From NCBI GenBank assembly GCA_025059195.1, contig JANXDU010000004.1, forward strand, positions 1 through 56,270: DNA of 56,270 bases, in the 5' to 3' direction. The notes beneath the pieces were generated by a model. It did not search any database. It was not told where the DNA came from and saw only the letters and a list, made by a program, of their open reading frames with translations. Within the stretch, counting starts at the first letter, position 1. Each line of letters starts with the position of its first letter. Of this stretch, positions 13,489 to 22,667 are shown one piece after another. Source of the DNA: Candidatus Bathyarchaeota archaeon. Its GTDB lineage: Archaea; Thermoproteota; Bathyarchaeia; Bathyarchaeales; Bathycorpusculaceae. The position numbers were made by a program, and so were the translations under genes.

Positions 13489-14763
13489 TTACGTTGTCCC
13501 CATTTCCCACGTTGCCAAATACTTTTCCTGTTCTTCCGTTAACTTGTCTATCTTTATCCCCATAGCTTCAAGCTTGAGCCTTGCAACGGTTTCATCTATT
13601 TCCTTTGGCACTGGGTGGACTTTCGGCGGCATTCTCTCTGTTTTCACCAAATGCTCAACACACAGAGCTTGGTTTGCAAAGGACATGTCCATGACTTCTG
13701 ACGGATGACCTTCAGCGGCTGTAAGATTTACAAGTCTTCCCTCCGCAAGAAGGTAGAGTTTTCTTCCATCCTTTAAAGCGTATTCTTCAAGGTTCTGCCT
13801 TATCAACCGCTTTGAAACCGTGAGTTCCTCAAGGTCTTGTAGGTTTATTTCCACATTGAAGTGGCCGCTGTTGGCGAGGATAGCGCCGTCCCGCATTTTT
13901 TCCATGTGTTCTTTACGGATCACGTTTATGTTTCCGGTTGCAGTAACAAAGATTTCACCTATTTCCGCAGCCTCTTTCATGGGCATAACGCGAAACCCGT
14001 CCATGGCGGCTTCAAGCGCCCTTAATGGGTTTATTTCCGTAACTATCACGTTTGCGCCCATGCCTCTTGCTCTTAGGGCTATGCCTCTTCCACACCAGCC
14101 ATAGCCACACACAACAATGTTTTTGCCTGCCAATAGAATGTTTGTGGCTCTTAGGATGCCGTCTACTGTGCTTTGGCCTGTTCCGTACCGGTTGTCGAAA
14201 AGATACTTTGTGTATGCGTCGTTGACGGCTATAATCGCATACTTAAGGGCTTCATTTTTCTCCATGGCTTTAAGCCTCAAAACGCCTGTAGTCGTTTCTT
14301 CTGTGCCTCCTTTCACGTTTTTTAGGGCGTCTGTTCTCCTGCTGTGAATTGTGCCTACGAGGTCTGCCCCATCATCTAGGGTTATTAGGGGTTTGTGATC
14401 TATGACTCTTTCAATACACCAGTAATATTCTTCTGTTGTTTGACCACGCCATGCAAAAACATGAACGCCAAGCTGGGTTAAGGCTGCAGCGACTTCATCT
14501 TGCGTTGAAAGGGGATTAGAACCGCATAGGGCGACGTTTGCTCCGCCGGCGATAAAAGCGTCCACTAAGACAGCAGTTTCCTTTGTCACATGGAGACATG
14601 CGCCAAGCGTTACACCTTTGAAAGGTTTTTCTTGGCTGAACCTCTTCTTGATTTGGTTTAGCACCGGCATATGTTTTGAAGCCCATTCCATTTGTAGAAA
14701 ACCTTTCTGGGCTAGGCTTTCATCTTTAACTTTAAAGTCTTTCAAGGGTTTCCCTTCCTTCAT
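13489..14763 (-). CDS. ahcY: S-adenosylhomocysteine (or S-inosylhomocysteine) hydrolase
   Basis: 424 residues of the AhcY family. The NAD-binding motif [20 protein letters not shown] is intact. Other family motifs are [54 protein letters not shown] and the C-terminal [14 protein letters not shown]. The enzyme recycles the by-product of S-adenosylmethionine-dependent methylation. The next gene upstream on the same strand is a predicted S-adenosylhomocysteine deaminase, 17 bp away. In Methanocaldococcus this pairing goes with a hydrolase that prefers S-inosylhomocysteine, so the substrate here may be the deaminated form. Family assignment is firm; substrate is inferred. Confidence 0.93.
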   Translation of the reverse strand: MKEGKPLKDFKVKDESLAQKGFLQMEWASKHMPVLNQIKKRFSQEKPFKGVTLGACLHVTKETAVLVDAFIAGGANVALCGSNPLSTQDEVAAALTQLGVHVFAWRGQTTEEYYWCIERVIDHKPLITLDDGADLVGTIHSRRTDALKNVKGGTEETTTGVLRLKAMEKNEALKYAIIAVNDAYTKYLFDNRYGTGQSTVDGILRATNILLAGKNIVVCGYGWCGRGIALRARGMGANVIVTEINPLRALEAAMDGFRVMPMKEAAEIGEIFVTATGNINVIRKEHMEKMRDGAILANSGHFNVEINLQDLEELTVSKRLIRQNLEEYALKDGRKLYLLAEGRLVNLTAAEGHPSEVMDMSFANQALCVEHLVKTERMPPKVHPVPKEIDETVARLKLEAMGIKIDKLTEEQEKYLATWEMGTT

Positions 14764-14780
14764 GCAATTTTGTTGTTTGG

Positions 14781-16136
14781 CTATTTAACATTACTTTTAA
14801 GGCGTTCTAAGAGGCGGGTTTTAGCTTTTTCAGCCATCTTCATAACTCTTTCACCTTTCACCGTTTTTAGCTGCCTATTTTCTACGACTATTTTTCCGTT
14901 CACTATGACAGTTTCAACATCTGTAGCTTTCGCCGCGTAGACAAGGTGGCTTACCTCGTTGTGAACCGGGCAGAGATGCGGTTTAACAAAGCCTATTATG
15001 GCTAGGTCTGCCTTTTTGCCAACTTCTATAGAGCCTATTTCCGAGTCCCACGAAAGCGCCCTAGCGCCTTCTACAGTCGCCATATTTAAAACTTGAGCTG
15101 CCGAAATCAAAGTTGGGTTCCTGTTTACACCCTTGTGAAGTAAAGCCGCCACCTTCATGACCTCAAACATGTCCGCTGAGTTATTGGAGCACGGGCTGTC
15201 GGTGCCAAGCGAAACCGTTACGCCTTGTTCAAGCATTTTAGGGACAGGGCTTATGCCAGAAGCAAGTTTAAGGTTTGAAATCGGATTATGGGAGGCTTTA
15301 ACTCCTCTAAGTTTCATGACAGCTATGTCGTTGTCTGTTAGAGCCACACAGTGCGCCGCAACTACGCGACTATCTAAAACGCCTAGGGAATCCAAGTATT
15401 CCATGACGCCGCCTTTCAAATTCTTGTTGAAGGCTCTGCGGATCTTCTCCGGCTCATCGCTTGTCTCCGCCACGTGAACATGCCAAATTATCGGCGCCTT
15501 TTCAGAACCATACTTTTCGTTTAATTCACCGCACAACTCTTTAAGTTCCCGCATGTATTCAGGATCCACGGTGTAGGGCGCATGGGGGTCCACACTAACC
15601 CTTACCAGTCCATCCGCTTTATTGTGCCAGTTTTTAGCCAAATCCTCCAAGGCGTTCTTATCCCCTTCTTTCCGCCATGAAAAACACACGTGTCCTACAA
15701 CCGCCCTCAAACCTACGTCGACGAAGGCCTTCGCCTCATTCTCGTCGGGTGTGTAATGATACATCGTGTTAACAGTTGTTGTGCCACCTAAAGCGGATTC
15801 CACAGCGGTTAAAAGGGCTCCAACATAAATGTCGTGGGCAGTCATATGCCCCTCAATGGGCCATATCCACTTTTCAAGCCACTCTTGAAGGGGCAAGTCA
15901 TCTGCATAACCTCTTAACAAGCTCATCGCGGCATGTTGGTGTGTGTTGATAAGTCCGGGAACAACCACTTTGCCTCTCGCATTTATCCGCTCATAGCCTC
16001 TTGGGTATTTCCTTAATATCTCACTGGTTTCTCCAACATCAACTATTGCCTGGCCTTCTACGACAACAGCGCCGTCCCTAATCACTCGGCCATCTTTCAT
16101 GGTGATTACTGTTCCGCTGTGAATTATAAGCTCCAT
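14781..16136 (-). CDS. mtaD: Amidohydrolase: methylthioadenosine/S-adenosylhomocysteine deaminase
   Basis: 451 residues of the MtaD/DadD branch of amidohydrolases. The metal ligands are visible in [40 protein letters not shown] and [20 protein letters not shown]. The C-terminal composite domain ends with the usual [10 protein letters not shown]. The enzyme deaminates the adenine ring of S-adenosylhomocysteine, methylthioadenosine or 5'-deoxyadenosine. It is cotranscribed with the AhcY-family gene, forming a unit for disposal of methylation and radical-SAM by-products. A 65-residue membrane protein directly precedes it on the same strand. Confidence 0.88.
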   Translation of the reverse strand: MELIIHSGTVITMKDGRVIRDGAVVVEGQAIVDVGETSEILRKYPRGYERINARGKVVVPGLINTHQHAAMSLLRGYADDLPLQEWLEKWIWPIEGHMTAHDIYVGALLTAVESALGGTTTVNTMYHYTPDENEAKAFVDVGLRAVVGHVCFSWRKEGDKNALEDLAKNWHNKADGLVRVSVDPHAPYTVDPEYMRELKELCGELNEKYGSEKAPIIWHVHVAETSDEPEKIRRAFNKNLKGGVMEYLDSLGVLDSRVVAAHCVALTDNDIAVMKLRGVKASHNPISNLKLASGISPVPKMLEQGVTVSLGTDSPCSNNSADMFEVMKVAALLHKGVNRNPTLISAAQVLNMATVEGARALSWDSEIGSIEVGKKADLAIIGFVKPHLCPVHNEVSHLVYAAKATDVETVIVNGKIVVENRQLKTVKGERVMKMAEKAKTRLLERLKSNVK

Positions 16137-16334
16137 TTACGGGATCCCCATCTTTTTAGAAGAATGCTTACCTATAAGGAGCGTTAAGCCTGCTGTGAAA
16201 AATATGGCCTCAAAGAATTCATGATGCAGCTTGTCAACCAAGTCAAAGGGTCTCTGCCAAAAAAGTAAGTGGTGTGAAACCAGTAAAACACCTGAAGCCA
16301 TTAGGAAGAGGCTAAGCGCATACGTCCTATCCAT
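16137..16334 (-). CDS. Small two-helix membrane protein (65 aa)
   Basis: Two hydrophobic segments (YALSLFLMASGVLLVSHHLL and FEAIFFTAGLTLLIGKH) are separated by a short charged loop (DLVDKLHHEF). The stop falls directly before the deaminase start, so it is probably in the same operon. The clear membrane pattern supports a real gene. Function unknown. Confidence 0.55.
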   Translation of the reverse strand: MDRTYALSLFLMASGVLLVSHHLLFWQRPFDLVDKLHHEFFEAIFFTAGLTLLIGKHSSKKMGIP

Positions 16335-16445
16335 CGCTCACCACGCATGGCTTATCTTGTATAACGTAAAGACAGTTTAATTTTCCGCTTAAACCTTATA
16401 ACAAGTTTCCTCTTTTATGTTTGCTATACCGCGAGAGGGAAAATT

Positions 16446-17048
16446 TTGGCTTACAAAAAGTTCCGAACAATCAAGCCTGAAATCCGCGTTTTAGGCGTCG
16501 ACGACGGAATATTCAAACCTAGAACACGGAGCTACGTGCCAGTCATCGGTGTTGTTTTCCGCGGAGGCTACTGGCTCGATGGAGTAATGCACACGAAAAT
16601 AAAGGTGGACGGCACAGACGCCACAAGAAAAATCGCCCAAATGATAACAAGTTCACCCCACTACAAACAGTTAAGAATTATAATGCTGGACGGAATAACT
16701 TTCGCCGGCTTTAACGTTGTAGACATCAAAGAGTTAAACGCCAAAACAAAACTTCCAATAATGACGGTGACCCGTGAGAAACCAAACCTTGAAGAAATCC
16801 GAAACGCGTTAAAAACCCTTCCAAAAAGCGAGGAACGCTGGAAAGCCATACTGAACGCCGGCGAGCCCATCGAAGTGCCAGTTAAAGGCGGGAAGGAAAA
16901 GGTTTACATACAAGCGGTCGGAATAAGCCTAGAAGACGCCGTAAAAATTTTGAAGATGACATCTACTCGAAGCAATATTCCCGAAGCTCTCCGCGTAGCC
17001 CACTTAATCGCTTCGGGCATAACCCCCTGTAGCCTCAATATTAATTAA
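16446..17048 (+). CDS. DUF99 family protein, endonuclease V relative (200 aa)
   Basis: Matches the DUF99 pattern: EIRVLGVDDGIFKP near the start, VVFRGGYWLDGVMHTKIKVD, and IMLDGITFAGFNVVDIKELN with the conserved DG-TFAGFN. The fold is related to endonuclease V/RNase H, but DUF99 proteins have no settled activity. The C-terminus (IPEALRVAHLIASGIT) is also typical. TTG start at 16446 after GAGAGGG. It precedes TFS and PCNA, so it may sit in an information-processing operon. Confidence 0.85.
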   Translation: MAYKKFRTIKPEIRVLGVDDGIFKPRTRSYVPVIGVVFRGGYWLDGVMHTKIKVDGTDATRKIAQMITSSPHYKQLRIIMLDGITFAGFNVVDIKELNAKTKLPIMTVTREKPNLEEIRNALKTLPKSEERWKAILNAGEPIEVPVKGGKEKVYIQAVGISLEDAVKILKMTSTRSNIPEALRVAHLIASGITPCSLNIN

Positions 17049-17113
17049 GGGCAAGAAAAGTTTAAAAGACACAGTGAGCATGGAAAAACAAACGAAGACC
17101 GGAGCCTTAAATA

Positions 17114-17467
17114 ATGGAATTTTGCCCAAAATGTGGAACCCGTCTCGTGCCGAAAAAGGGAAAATCTGAGAAAAAAGAATCTTTAACTCTTGCTTGTCCA
17201 AAATGCGAATATAAACGGCAGATTATAAGTGAGGAAGTAGCGCCTAAAGTGGCGAAAGTTATACAGCACAACCCCCAACAACAAGTCGCAGTAATAAGCA
17301 AGGAAGAACAGAAACTGCGAACATTGCCAACCGTGAGAATAGAATGTCCCCGATGCGGAAACAACACAGCCTATGTTTGGCAAGTGCAAACCCGCGGGGC
17401 AGATGAATCCTCAACTCAGTTTCTGCGTTGCACAAAATGTGGCTACACTTTCCGAGAGTACAGCTAA
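17114..17467 (+). CDS. tfs: Transcription factor S (TFS), RNA polymerase cleavage factor
   Basis: 117 residues with two zinc ribbons. The N-terminal ribbon is CPKCGTRL...CPKCEY (RPB9-like). The C-terminal TFIIS-type ribbon is CPRCGNNTAYVWQVQTRGAD then ESSTQFLRCTKCGYTFREY. The Asp-Glu pair in RGADES is the hairpin tip that enters the polymerase active site to trigger RNA cleavage in backtracked complexes. It lies just upstream of PCNA, an arrangement common in archaea. Confidence 0.93.
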   Translation: MEFCPKCGTRLVPKKGKSEKKESLTLACPKCEYKRQIISEEVAPKVAKVIQHNPQQQVAVISKEEQKLRTLPTVRIECPRCGNNTAYVWQVQTRGADESSTQFLRCTKCGYTFREYS

Positions 17468-17486
17468 AAACATTTTTAGCACCACG

Positions 17487-17501
17487 TTTAAGTATATAAA
17501 G
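17487..17501 (+). promoter_or_regulatory. BRE/TATA promoter of the PCNA gene
   Basis: TTTAAGTATATAAAG is a clean archaeal TATA box with an A/T-rich BRE, about 40-55 bp before ATG 17542. AGAAGGGAG lies just before that ATG. It indicates that PCNA and PriL are transcribed separately from TFS, at least in part. Confidence 0.6.
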
Positions 17502-17541
17502 TTTTATAATCCCTACACATCACCCTTTAGAAGGGAGAAAC

Positions 17542-18297
17542 ATGTTCAGGCTTAAAGTCTCAGATGCCAAACTTTTAAGGGACATGGCGAACGCCATATC
17601 CATCCTTGTAGACGAAGCAACCTTCCAGATAACACCAGAAGCCTTAAGGCTTAGAGCGATGGATCCATCCCGCGTAGCTATGGTGGACTTCGAATGGCCA
17701 AAAACAGTTTTCGGAGAATACGTTTGCACTGAGCCAACAAAAATGTGCATAAACATAAGCGAACTCCTAAAACTTCTGAAAAGGGCTGGCAAAGATGAGG
17801 TTATCGAACTGGCTTTAGACGAGAAAACAGGCCGGCTGCAAGTGAAAATAACTGGAAAGTACACGCGGAACTTTACTATGCCAACCCTTGAAGCCTCAGA
17901 AGAAGAAGTGCCCACACCAAAAATACCCTTCAACGTTAGGGCTAAAGCCACCACAGAAGGACTGCGCCAGGCTATAGAGGACGCTGAACTCGTAAGCGAC
18001 CACGTCCGCATAGAGGCAGACAACGAAAAATTAGTCTTTCAAGCCACAGGCGACCTTATGGGGGCCACTATCGAACTAAAAAGGGGAAGCGACGCGTTGC
18101 TAGACCTAGAAACAAAAGAACACTCCAAAGCAACTTTCAGCCTAAGCTACCTATCAGAAATAATTAAGGCTGCTTCTGCCACCTCTGACATTGCAACCCT
18201 CGAGTTTTCTACGGACATGCCCATAAAACTGGACTTCCAACAGGCAAAAGAAGGGAAACTAGTCTTCTACCTAGCACCAAGGATCGAAACAGCCTAG
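17542..18297 (+). CDS. pcn: PCNA sliding clamp
   Basis: 251 residues, the normal size. Typical features are the N-terminal FRLKVSDAKLLRDMANAISI, the signature ALRLRAMDPSRVAMVDFEWP, the interdomain loop region, and the C-terminal LVFYLAPRIE. It forms a ring on DNA and tethers polymerase B/D, FEN1, ligase and RFC. Only one PCNA gene is seen here; some Thermoproteota have three. The primase large subunit gene follows 7 bp later. Confidence 0.95.
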   Translation: MFRLKVSDAKLLRDMANAISILVDEATFQITPEALRLRAMDPSRVAMVDFEWPKTVFGEYVCTEPTKMCINISELLKLLKRAGKDEVIELALDEKTGRLQVKITGKYTRNFTMPTLEASEEEVPTPKIPFNVRAKATTEGLRQAIEDAELVSDHVRIEADNEKLVFQATGDLMGATIELKRGSDALLDLETKEHSKATFSLSYLSEIIKAASATSDIATLEFSTDMPIKLDFQQAKEGKLVFYLAPRIETA

Positions 18298-18304
18298 TGG
18301 AAAA

Positions 18305-19348
18305 ATGCAAACCGCGATAAGATTCACAAAAAACGACTTGGCCAAATACCCCTTCTTAAAAGAAGCCGCTGAATATGTAAAAACCTTAGACCTCAAAATC
18401 GAAGATCTTGCCAGTCCGGAATTTTCCCAAATCTTAGACCGCGCAAAAGAAAGAGTTGAAGAAGCGATATTGTACGCCACTGTAACTCGAAGACTTCGAA
18501 ACGAGGAAATCGAAATCCTTTCTTTCCCCACAGCCATAATGCTTGTCGCAGCTACGGAAAACCCGTTTATCAAGAGACGGTACGCCCTTGCAGAGGCAAA
18601 ACAAGCCTATAACGACTTAAAACTTGAACCAAAAGAAAAAATCCTGAAAATAGCTAAAAACTTTCAATGGAAAATTGAAACGGCAAACTCTGAAGAAGTC
18701 GTAGCACCCTACGAGTTTAAACTCCATTTTACAGACTACTTGAAAAACACGGCGACGCTCCGCGACAAGAAATGGAAACTTGTAAACCGTCCCCTAGTCA
18801 GCGGAAACGTCTACCTAACAAAAACTGAAACCGCAAGGCTCCTTAGTGAAGAAGTTAGGAGGCATATAGAAAAACGCCTAGAAATAGGAGAACTCCCAAA
18901 ACTGCCGCAAAAAATAAAGGATACAGCAGAAGCATTAAAAACATTAACCCTCGAAAAAGTCAGCAAAACCGAAATAGAGGGCATTCCAAAAACCGTAAGG
19001 AAAGAGGCCTTCCCACCATGCATATCCGCCCTATATGAAGCAGCTCAAAAAGGACGCCACTTATCCCACATAGCCAGGTTCACTCTAACCACCTTCCTAG
19101 TAAATATAGGAATCCCCACAGAAAAAATAGTGGACCTATTTCGAGCTACATCAGACTTTAACGAGCGCTTAACCCGCTACCAAGTAGAACACATAGCAGG
19201 CGAAAGAGGATCAAGAACACGCTACAAACCACCAAAATGCCAAACCCTACAAACTCATGGTGTTTGTATAAGTTCCAACAAATTCTGCAAAGAAAAGGTG
19301 TACCACCCGTTAGTTTACTATCAGCGAAAAGTTAAGGACTTTAAATGA
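18305..19348 (+). CDS. priL: DNA primase large subunit PriL
   Basis: 347 residues. The C-terminal domain has the four cysteines that hold the 4Fe-4S cluster: one in FPPCISALYEAA, and three in the segment PKCQTLQTHGVCISSNKFC. It pairs with PriS (24874-26112) to synthesise RNA/DNA primers. It overlaps nothing but directly follows PCNA, so the two are probably one transcript. The downstream gene is a glycosyltransferase, marking the start of a surface-biosynthesis block inserted before PriS. Confidence 0.93.
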   Translation: MQTAIRFTKNDLAKYPFLKEAAEYVKTLDLKIEDLASPEFSQILDRAKERVEEAILYATVTRRLRNEEIEILSFPTAIMLVAATENPFIKRRYALAEAKQAYNDLKLEPKEKILKIAKNFQWKIETANSEEVVAPYEFKLHFTDYLKNTATLRDKKWKLVNRPLVSGNVYLTKTETARLLSEEVRRHIEKRLEIGELPKLPQKIKDTAEALKTLTLEKVSKTEIEGIPKTVRKEAFPPCISALYEAAQKGRHLSHIARFTLTTFLVNIGIPTEKIVDLFRATSDFNERLTRYQVEHIAGERGSRTRYKPPKCQTLQTHGVCISSNKFCKEKVYHPLVYYQRKVKDFK

Positions 19349-19436
19349 TAACCCAAAATTAGCCTAAATAAGTATTAGTCTTATATACCCCTTGACGAAT
19401 AGATAAGGAAAATATCGTTTAAGGTGAACGTATTTA

Positions 19437-20180
19437 ATGAGTTTTCAACGGGTTGAAGGTAACTTGGAGTTAAATGCTGAGGTCGGAGTACTTCTTCCTA
19501 CTTATTGTGAGGCACAAAATATTGAGAAGTTAATAAACGAAATTGAATCATTAGACTTAGATGTTATCATACTGGTGATAGACGATTCTAGTAGTGATGG
19601 AACAGCAGAAATTGTAAGGGCCCTTCAAAAAAGGTATAACAACATTTTGCTCTTAACTAGGCCCGTAAAGATGGGCTTGGGAACCGCCATAACCGAGGGT
19701 TTCAAAATTTTCATGTCTTTGCCGAACCCGCCGAAATATGTAGTTACAATGGACGCTGACTACTCACACAACCCACGGGACATCCCACGTTTGATATCCA
19801 ACCTAAAGCAAGGTCGTTCTCTCGTTATAGGAAGCAGATATTGTAAAGGAGGATGCATCGTAAACTGGAGTTTACTACGCTTCTCCATAAGTAAAATTGC
19901 AAATCTTATCGCCGCGCTTGTCATTGGCGCAAAAATAAGCGATTACACCAGTGGATTGCGCTGCTATTCCATGGGTTTAATCCGAAGCATTATAAAAGAC
20001 CTACACAGCCAAACATACGAAATACAAATCGAAACGATAAGACAAGCCCGTATAAAAAAATTCCAGATTGGAGAAATCCCAATAACATTCATTAACAGAA
20101 AAAAGGGAAAATCAAAACTCACCATTAACGAAGTAAAGCAGTTTTCTTCTTACATTTTCAAAACAATCTTTAAAAAATAA
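19437..20180 (+). CDS. Family 2 glycosyltransferase, dolichol-phosphate mannosyltransferase type
   Basis: 247 residues of the DPM1-like GT2 group: LLPTYCEAQNIEKLINEIE, VIDDSSSDGTAEIV, the DxD-containing VVTMDADYSHNPRDIPRL, and IGSRYCKGG...NWSLLRFSISKIAN. The C-terminal motif TYEIQIETIRQARIKKFQIG, then IPITFINRKKGKSKL, fits polyprenyl-phosphate hexose synthases. It lacks a C-terminal membrane domain, as short DPM1 forms do. It likely charges dolichol phosphate with mannose or glucose for surface glycosylation, in line with nearby GT4 and DUF2079 genes. Confidence 0.88.
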   Translation: MSFQRVEGNLELNAEVGVLLPTYCEAQNIEKLINEIESLDLDVIILVIDDSSSDGTAEIVRALQKRYNNILLLTRPVKMGLGTAITEGFKIFMSLPNPPKYVVTMDADYSHNPRDIPRLISNLKQGRSLVIGSRYCKGGCIVNWSLLRFSISKIANLIAALVIGAKISDYTSGLRCYSMGLIRSIIKDLHSQTYEIQIETIRQARIKKFQIGEIPITFINRKKGKSKLTINEVKQFSSYIFKTIFKK

Positions 20181-20224
20181 CGCCATCCAAGTTTTAGATG
20201 ATAAAATAATCCTCTTAAATACTC

Positions 20225-20866
20225 TTACCATTGGTCAAGCTTTTCAATGGTAACGAAAATTTCCGAAGAAAAGTCTCTAGTCAATTTAGCTTTCGTTTCA
20301 AAATCAAAAGCCTCTACCTCTAGAAATAAACGTCCCAGTGAAAACCGGACAGTTTCATCTTTAGATGGAAGATTGGCCGGATTTAAGGGAACTTTAGCTT
20401 TTAATTTAATATAGGCATTGATCTGGTTAAACCCGGGAGCGAGAACATATACATAATCCTCCTCTCCATTAATGTAGGATATTTCTGTTTCGTTCAATCT
20501 TTCAGGACTAAGATATTTTGATTCTGATACATTAAAGAATTTTAATTTGACTGTTACGACTCCGTAGTGGGGCATCATTGCGTACACCAATGCATGTAGT
20601 GTACCATGATGTATGGTCTGCTTAAGCACTCCTCCTTCAACGAAAAAGGTTGTTGGTCTCCCTAAATCTACATCATCAGCTTTCACTGTTACAGTGAAAA
20701 CAGACTCAGGTACTTTGTCTTGGAGTCTAAGGTTTGCTAAGGTTTGATTAAATTGGATGGTAAGATACACGTTGATCACCGTCAAAGCCAAATTAACGGT
20801 GAGAACTATTACCAAAAGTAGCAACATTTTTGAAGTTTTCAGCTTTTCCATGGCAGGCAACTCCAT
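20225..20866 (-). CDS. Membrane-anchored extracytoplasmic protein (213 aa)
   Basis: A single N-terminal anchor (MLLLLVIVLTVNLALTVINV) is followed by about 170 residues of strand-rich sequence with possible N-glycosylation sites (NQT, NVS, NET). This looks like an archaeal surface protein with one jelly-roll or Ig-like domain. The start may be the internal Met of MEKLKTSK rather than 20866. Upstream (20867-21134) is a gap with two hairpins. Function unknown; surface location is inferred from topology. Confidence 0.65.
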   Translation of the reverse strand: MELPAMEKLKTSKMLLLLVIVLTVNLALTVINVYLTIQFNQTLANLRLQDKVPESVFTVTVKADDVDLGRPTTFFVEGGVLKQTIHHGTLHALVYAMMPHYGVVTVKLKFFNVSESKYLSPERLNETEISYINGEEDYVYVLAPGFNQINAYIKLKAKVPLNPANLPSKDETVRFSLGRLFLEVEAFDFETKAKLTRDFSSEIFVTIEKLDQW

Positions 20867-21038
20867 AGGCTATTAGGATTGTAATCAGCTAAATTCATCT
20901 AGTGAGTGTATATTTATTCCTTTTCACGACAGAGACAGTTTTATTAGCCTTCAGATTCCGGCTTTATTATTGTTATGGGTTTTACTAAGAAGTATTTAGT
21001 TTTCATGGACTAAAAATTATTCAGTTAAACTTTCCCAT

Positions 21039-21088
21039 CGGCCTCGTAGAATTTCAACTTCTATCTGGCCGAGTCGAAATTTATTTCG
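21039..21088. repeat. Two adjacent hairpins in the 20867-21134 gap
   Basis: CGGCC/GGCCG with inner TAGAA/TTCTA (21039-21071) forms an interrupted stem. It is followed at once by CGAAAT-TT-ATTTCG (21075-21088). They lie downstream of the DUF2079 gene and upstream of the 20225-20866 gene, so they may end one transcript, mark a small RNA, or be an operator. The rest of this 268-bp gap shows no coding frame. Confidence 0.35.
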
Positions 21089-21134
21089 TATTTAATTCGG
21101 CGGGATTCTCATGGTGCTAGTATATTCGAACTTG

Positions 21135-22667
21135 TCATTTTGTTTTGTTTAGGACGAAAAGCACAACACCATCCTTTGCAGCGACTAAATTGTACCTATC
21201 CTTATTCGGGACTATAAATTTCGCGTAGATAAGGACCGCAGAGGAAGAATAGGGCAATTCTGAGTTAAAATCTAAAAGCACGTATTGTATATCCATTCTA
21301 CTCAAGTTGGCCAGCATCTCCCTATTAAGACGTACATACTGGTGGCCCCAAGTAGGTGGCGCAATTGTGTACGCGTTTTGCCTATTTGAAACGTGAGGAA
21401 AGATGTTGCTTTGAGTAAGTATCGATGCGTTTTGGGGTATACGTGAAATGAAATCTCTAACTACGCTGTTGTGTTCTTCGTTTAAATTAAAAACTTGATA
21501 TTGTGAGTACACCGTCGGTATCATTATAATAGACACTATAGTCGTCATTAAAAAGGACAACGCTGCCAGTTTTATTATAGGTATCTTTTTAATGTACCTT
21601 ATTTCCCGGGTCTTTATTAAGCCGTGAACAAAGCCCAAGAAGATGAACGGTACCGTAAAGGCACCGTAATGTCCCTCTAAGCTATAATACAAGCGATAAG
21701 TGGAGAGCAGACTTATAGTAAGGTATGGGATGGCTGGAATGAGCCCCTTTAGACCTAACAATGGTATAAACAAAACAGGAAGAAAAAGGAGCACCACATA
21801 CAATAGTTTTGCCATCCAGTCTGAAGATAAAGAAGTCAACGCAGCAATGGGATTTAAGATAACCTTAATTGGAAGTTCCGAAGCACTTTCTGCTCCAATT
21901 AAAGCCCATTCACGCCATAACGAAGGCCTTCCAGTCCAGCCGAAAAATAGCCGCATATAATGTGCAAAGAAAAAGTATGGAATGCTAATAACTAAAACAA
22001 ATAGAGAAACTCGGAATCCTCTCTTCCTTACTGATTTATGATGCAGCATGCCGTATACGCCTATGGCCGAAACCACGGGCGCCGCTGCTTCATGGGTCAT
22101 TAACCCGAGAGAAAGGGCTATCATGAGCTTTTTGAGGTCAACTTTTATCAAATAGAGTAGAATAAACGCGAAAAGTGTCACCGCAAACGATTCCGGCGAA
22201 AAACCGCTTAATGTAATACCTTGCAGCGAAGGGTGAAGCAAATACATAATTCCAATAGTCGTGGCCACCTTTTCGTTCTTTAACAGAGCGGCAGCTATAT
22301 CATAAACTGGTAGCGCCCCAGCAGCAATTATAAACGTGCTTATGATCAGTAAGGTTTCTCCTGCGGGGTAGATAGCATAGAATGGAAGTGCTAATAGGAT
22401 AGTGGGGCTAAAATGCGCGCCTAGAAAACATCCATTCTTCGTGTAAACTCCCTCTTCTGTTGTATAATATAAGAGCTTCCCATGAAGAGTGTTCCAGAAA
22501 GCTTGGTTGAATATTCCCAGATCCCACGTAAATATTCTAAATGATCGATAGATTATTATTTCAATCGTGGACAGTATAACAGTATACACGAGAATTGCAA
22601 TAAAAACATAAACTTTGTAGCCGTATTTATTTCGCAAATATGTAATAAAATGATTGATTGACTTCAT
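21135..22667 (-). CDS. DUF2079 membrane protein (510 aa), probable lipid-linked sugar transferase relative
   Basis: Polytopic protein with about eleven hydrophobic helices and the DUF2079 hallmark FTWDLGIFNQAFWNTLHGKL, then HFSPTILLALPFYAIYP and a SGFSPESFAV...MTHEAAAPV segment. The family belongs to the broad GT-C-like membrane glycosyltransferase group; the soluble C-terminal part (PQNASILTQSNIFPHVSNRQ) is extracytoplasmic. It overlaps the following GT4 gene's end by 4 bp on the same strand, so the two are translationally coupled and likely act in one surface-glycan pathway. Confidence 0.85.
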   Translation of the reverse strand: MKSINHFITYLRNKYGYKVYVFIAILVYTVILSTIEIIIYRSFRIFTWDLGIFNQAFWNTLHGKLLYYTTEEGVYTKNGCFLGAHFSPTILLALPFYAIYPAGETLLIISTFIIAAGALPVYDIAAALLKNEKVATTIGIMYLLHPSLQGITLSGFSPESFAVTLFAFILLYLIKVDLKKLMIALSLGLMTHEAAAPVVSAIGVYGMLHHKSVRKRGFRVSLFVLVISIPYFFFAHYMRLFFGWTGRPSLWREWALIGAESASELPIKVILNPIAALTSLSSDWMAKLLYVVLLFLPVLFIPLLGLKGLIPAIPYLTISLLSTYRLYYSLEGHYGAFTVPFIFLGFVHGLIKTREIRYIKKIPIIKLAALSFLMTTIVSIIMIPTVYSQYQVFNLNEEHNSVVRDFISRIPQNASILTQSNIFPHVSNRQNAYTIAPPTWGHQYVRLNREMLANLSRMDIQYVLLDFNSELPYSSSAVLIYAKFIVPNKDRYNLVAAKDGVVLFVLNKTK

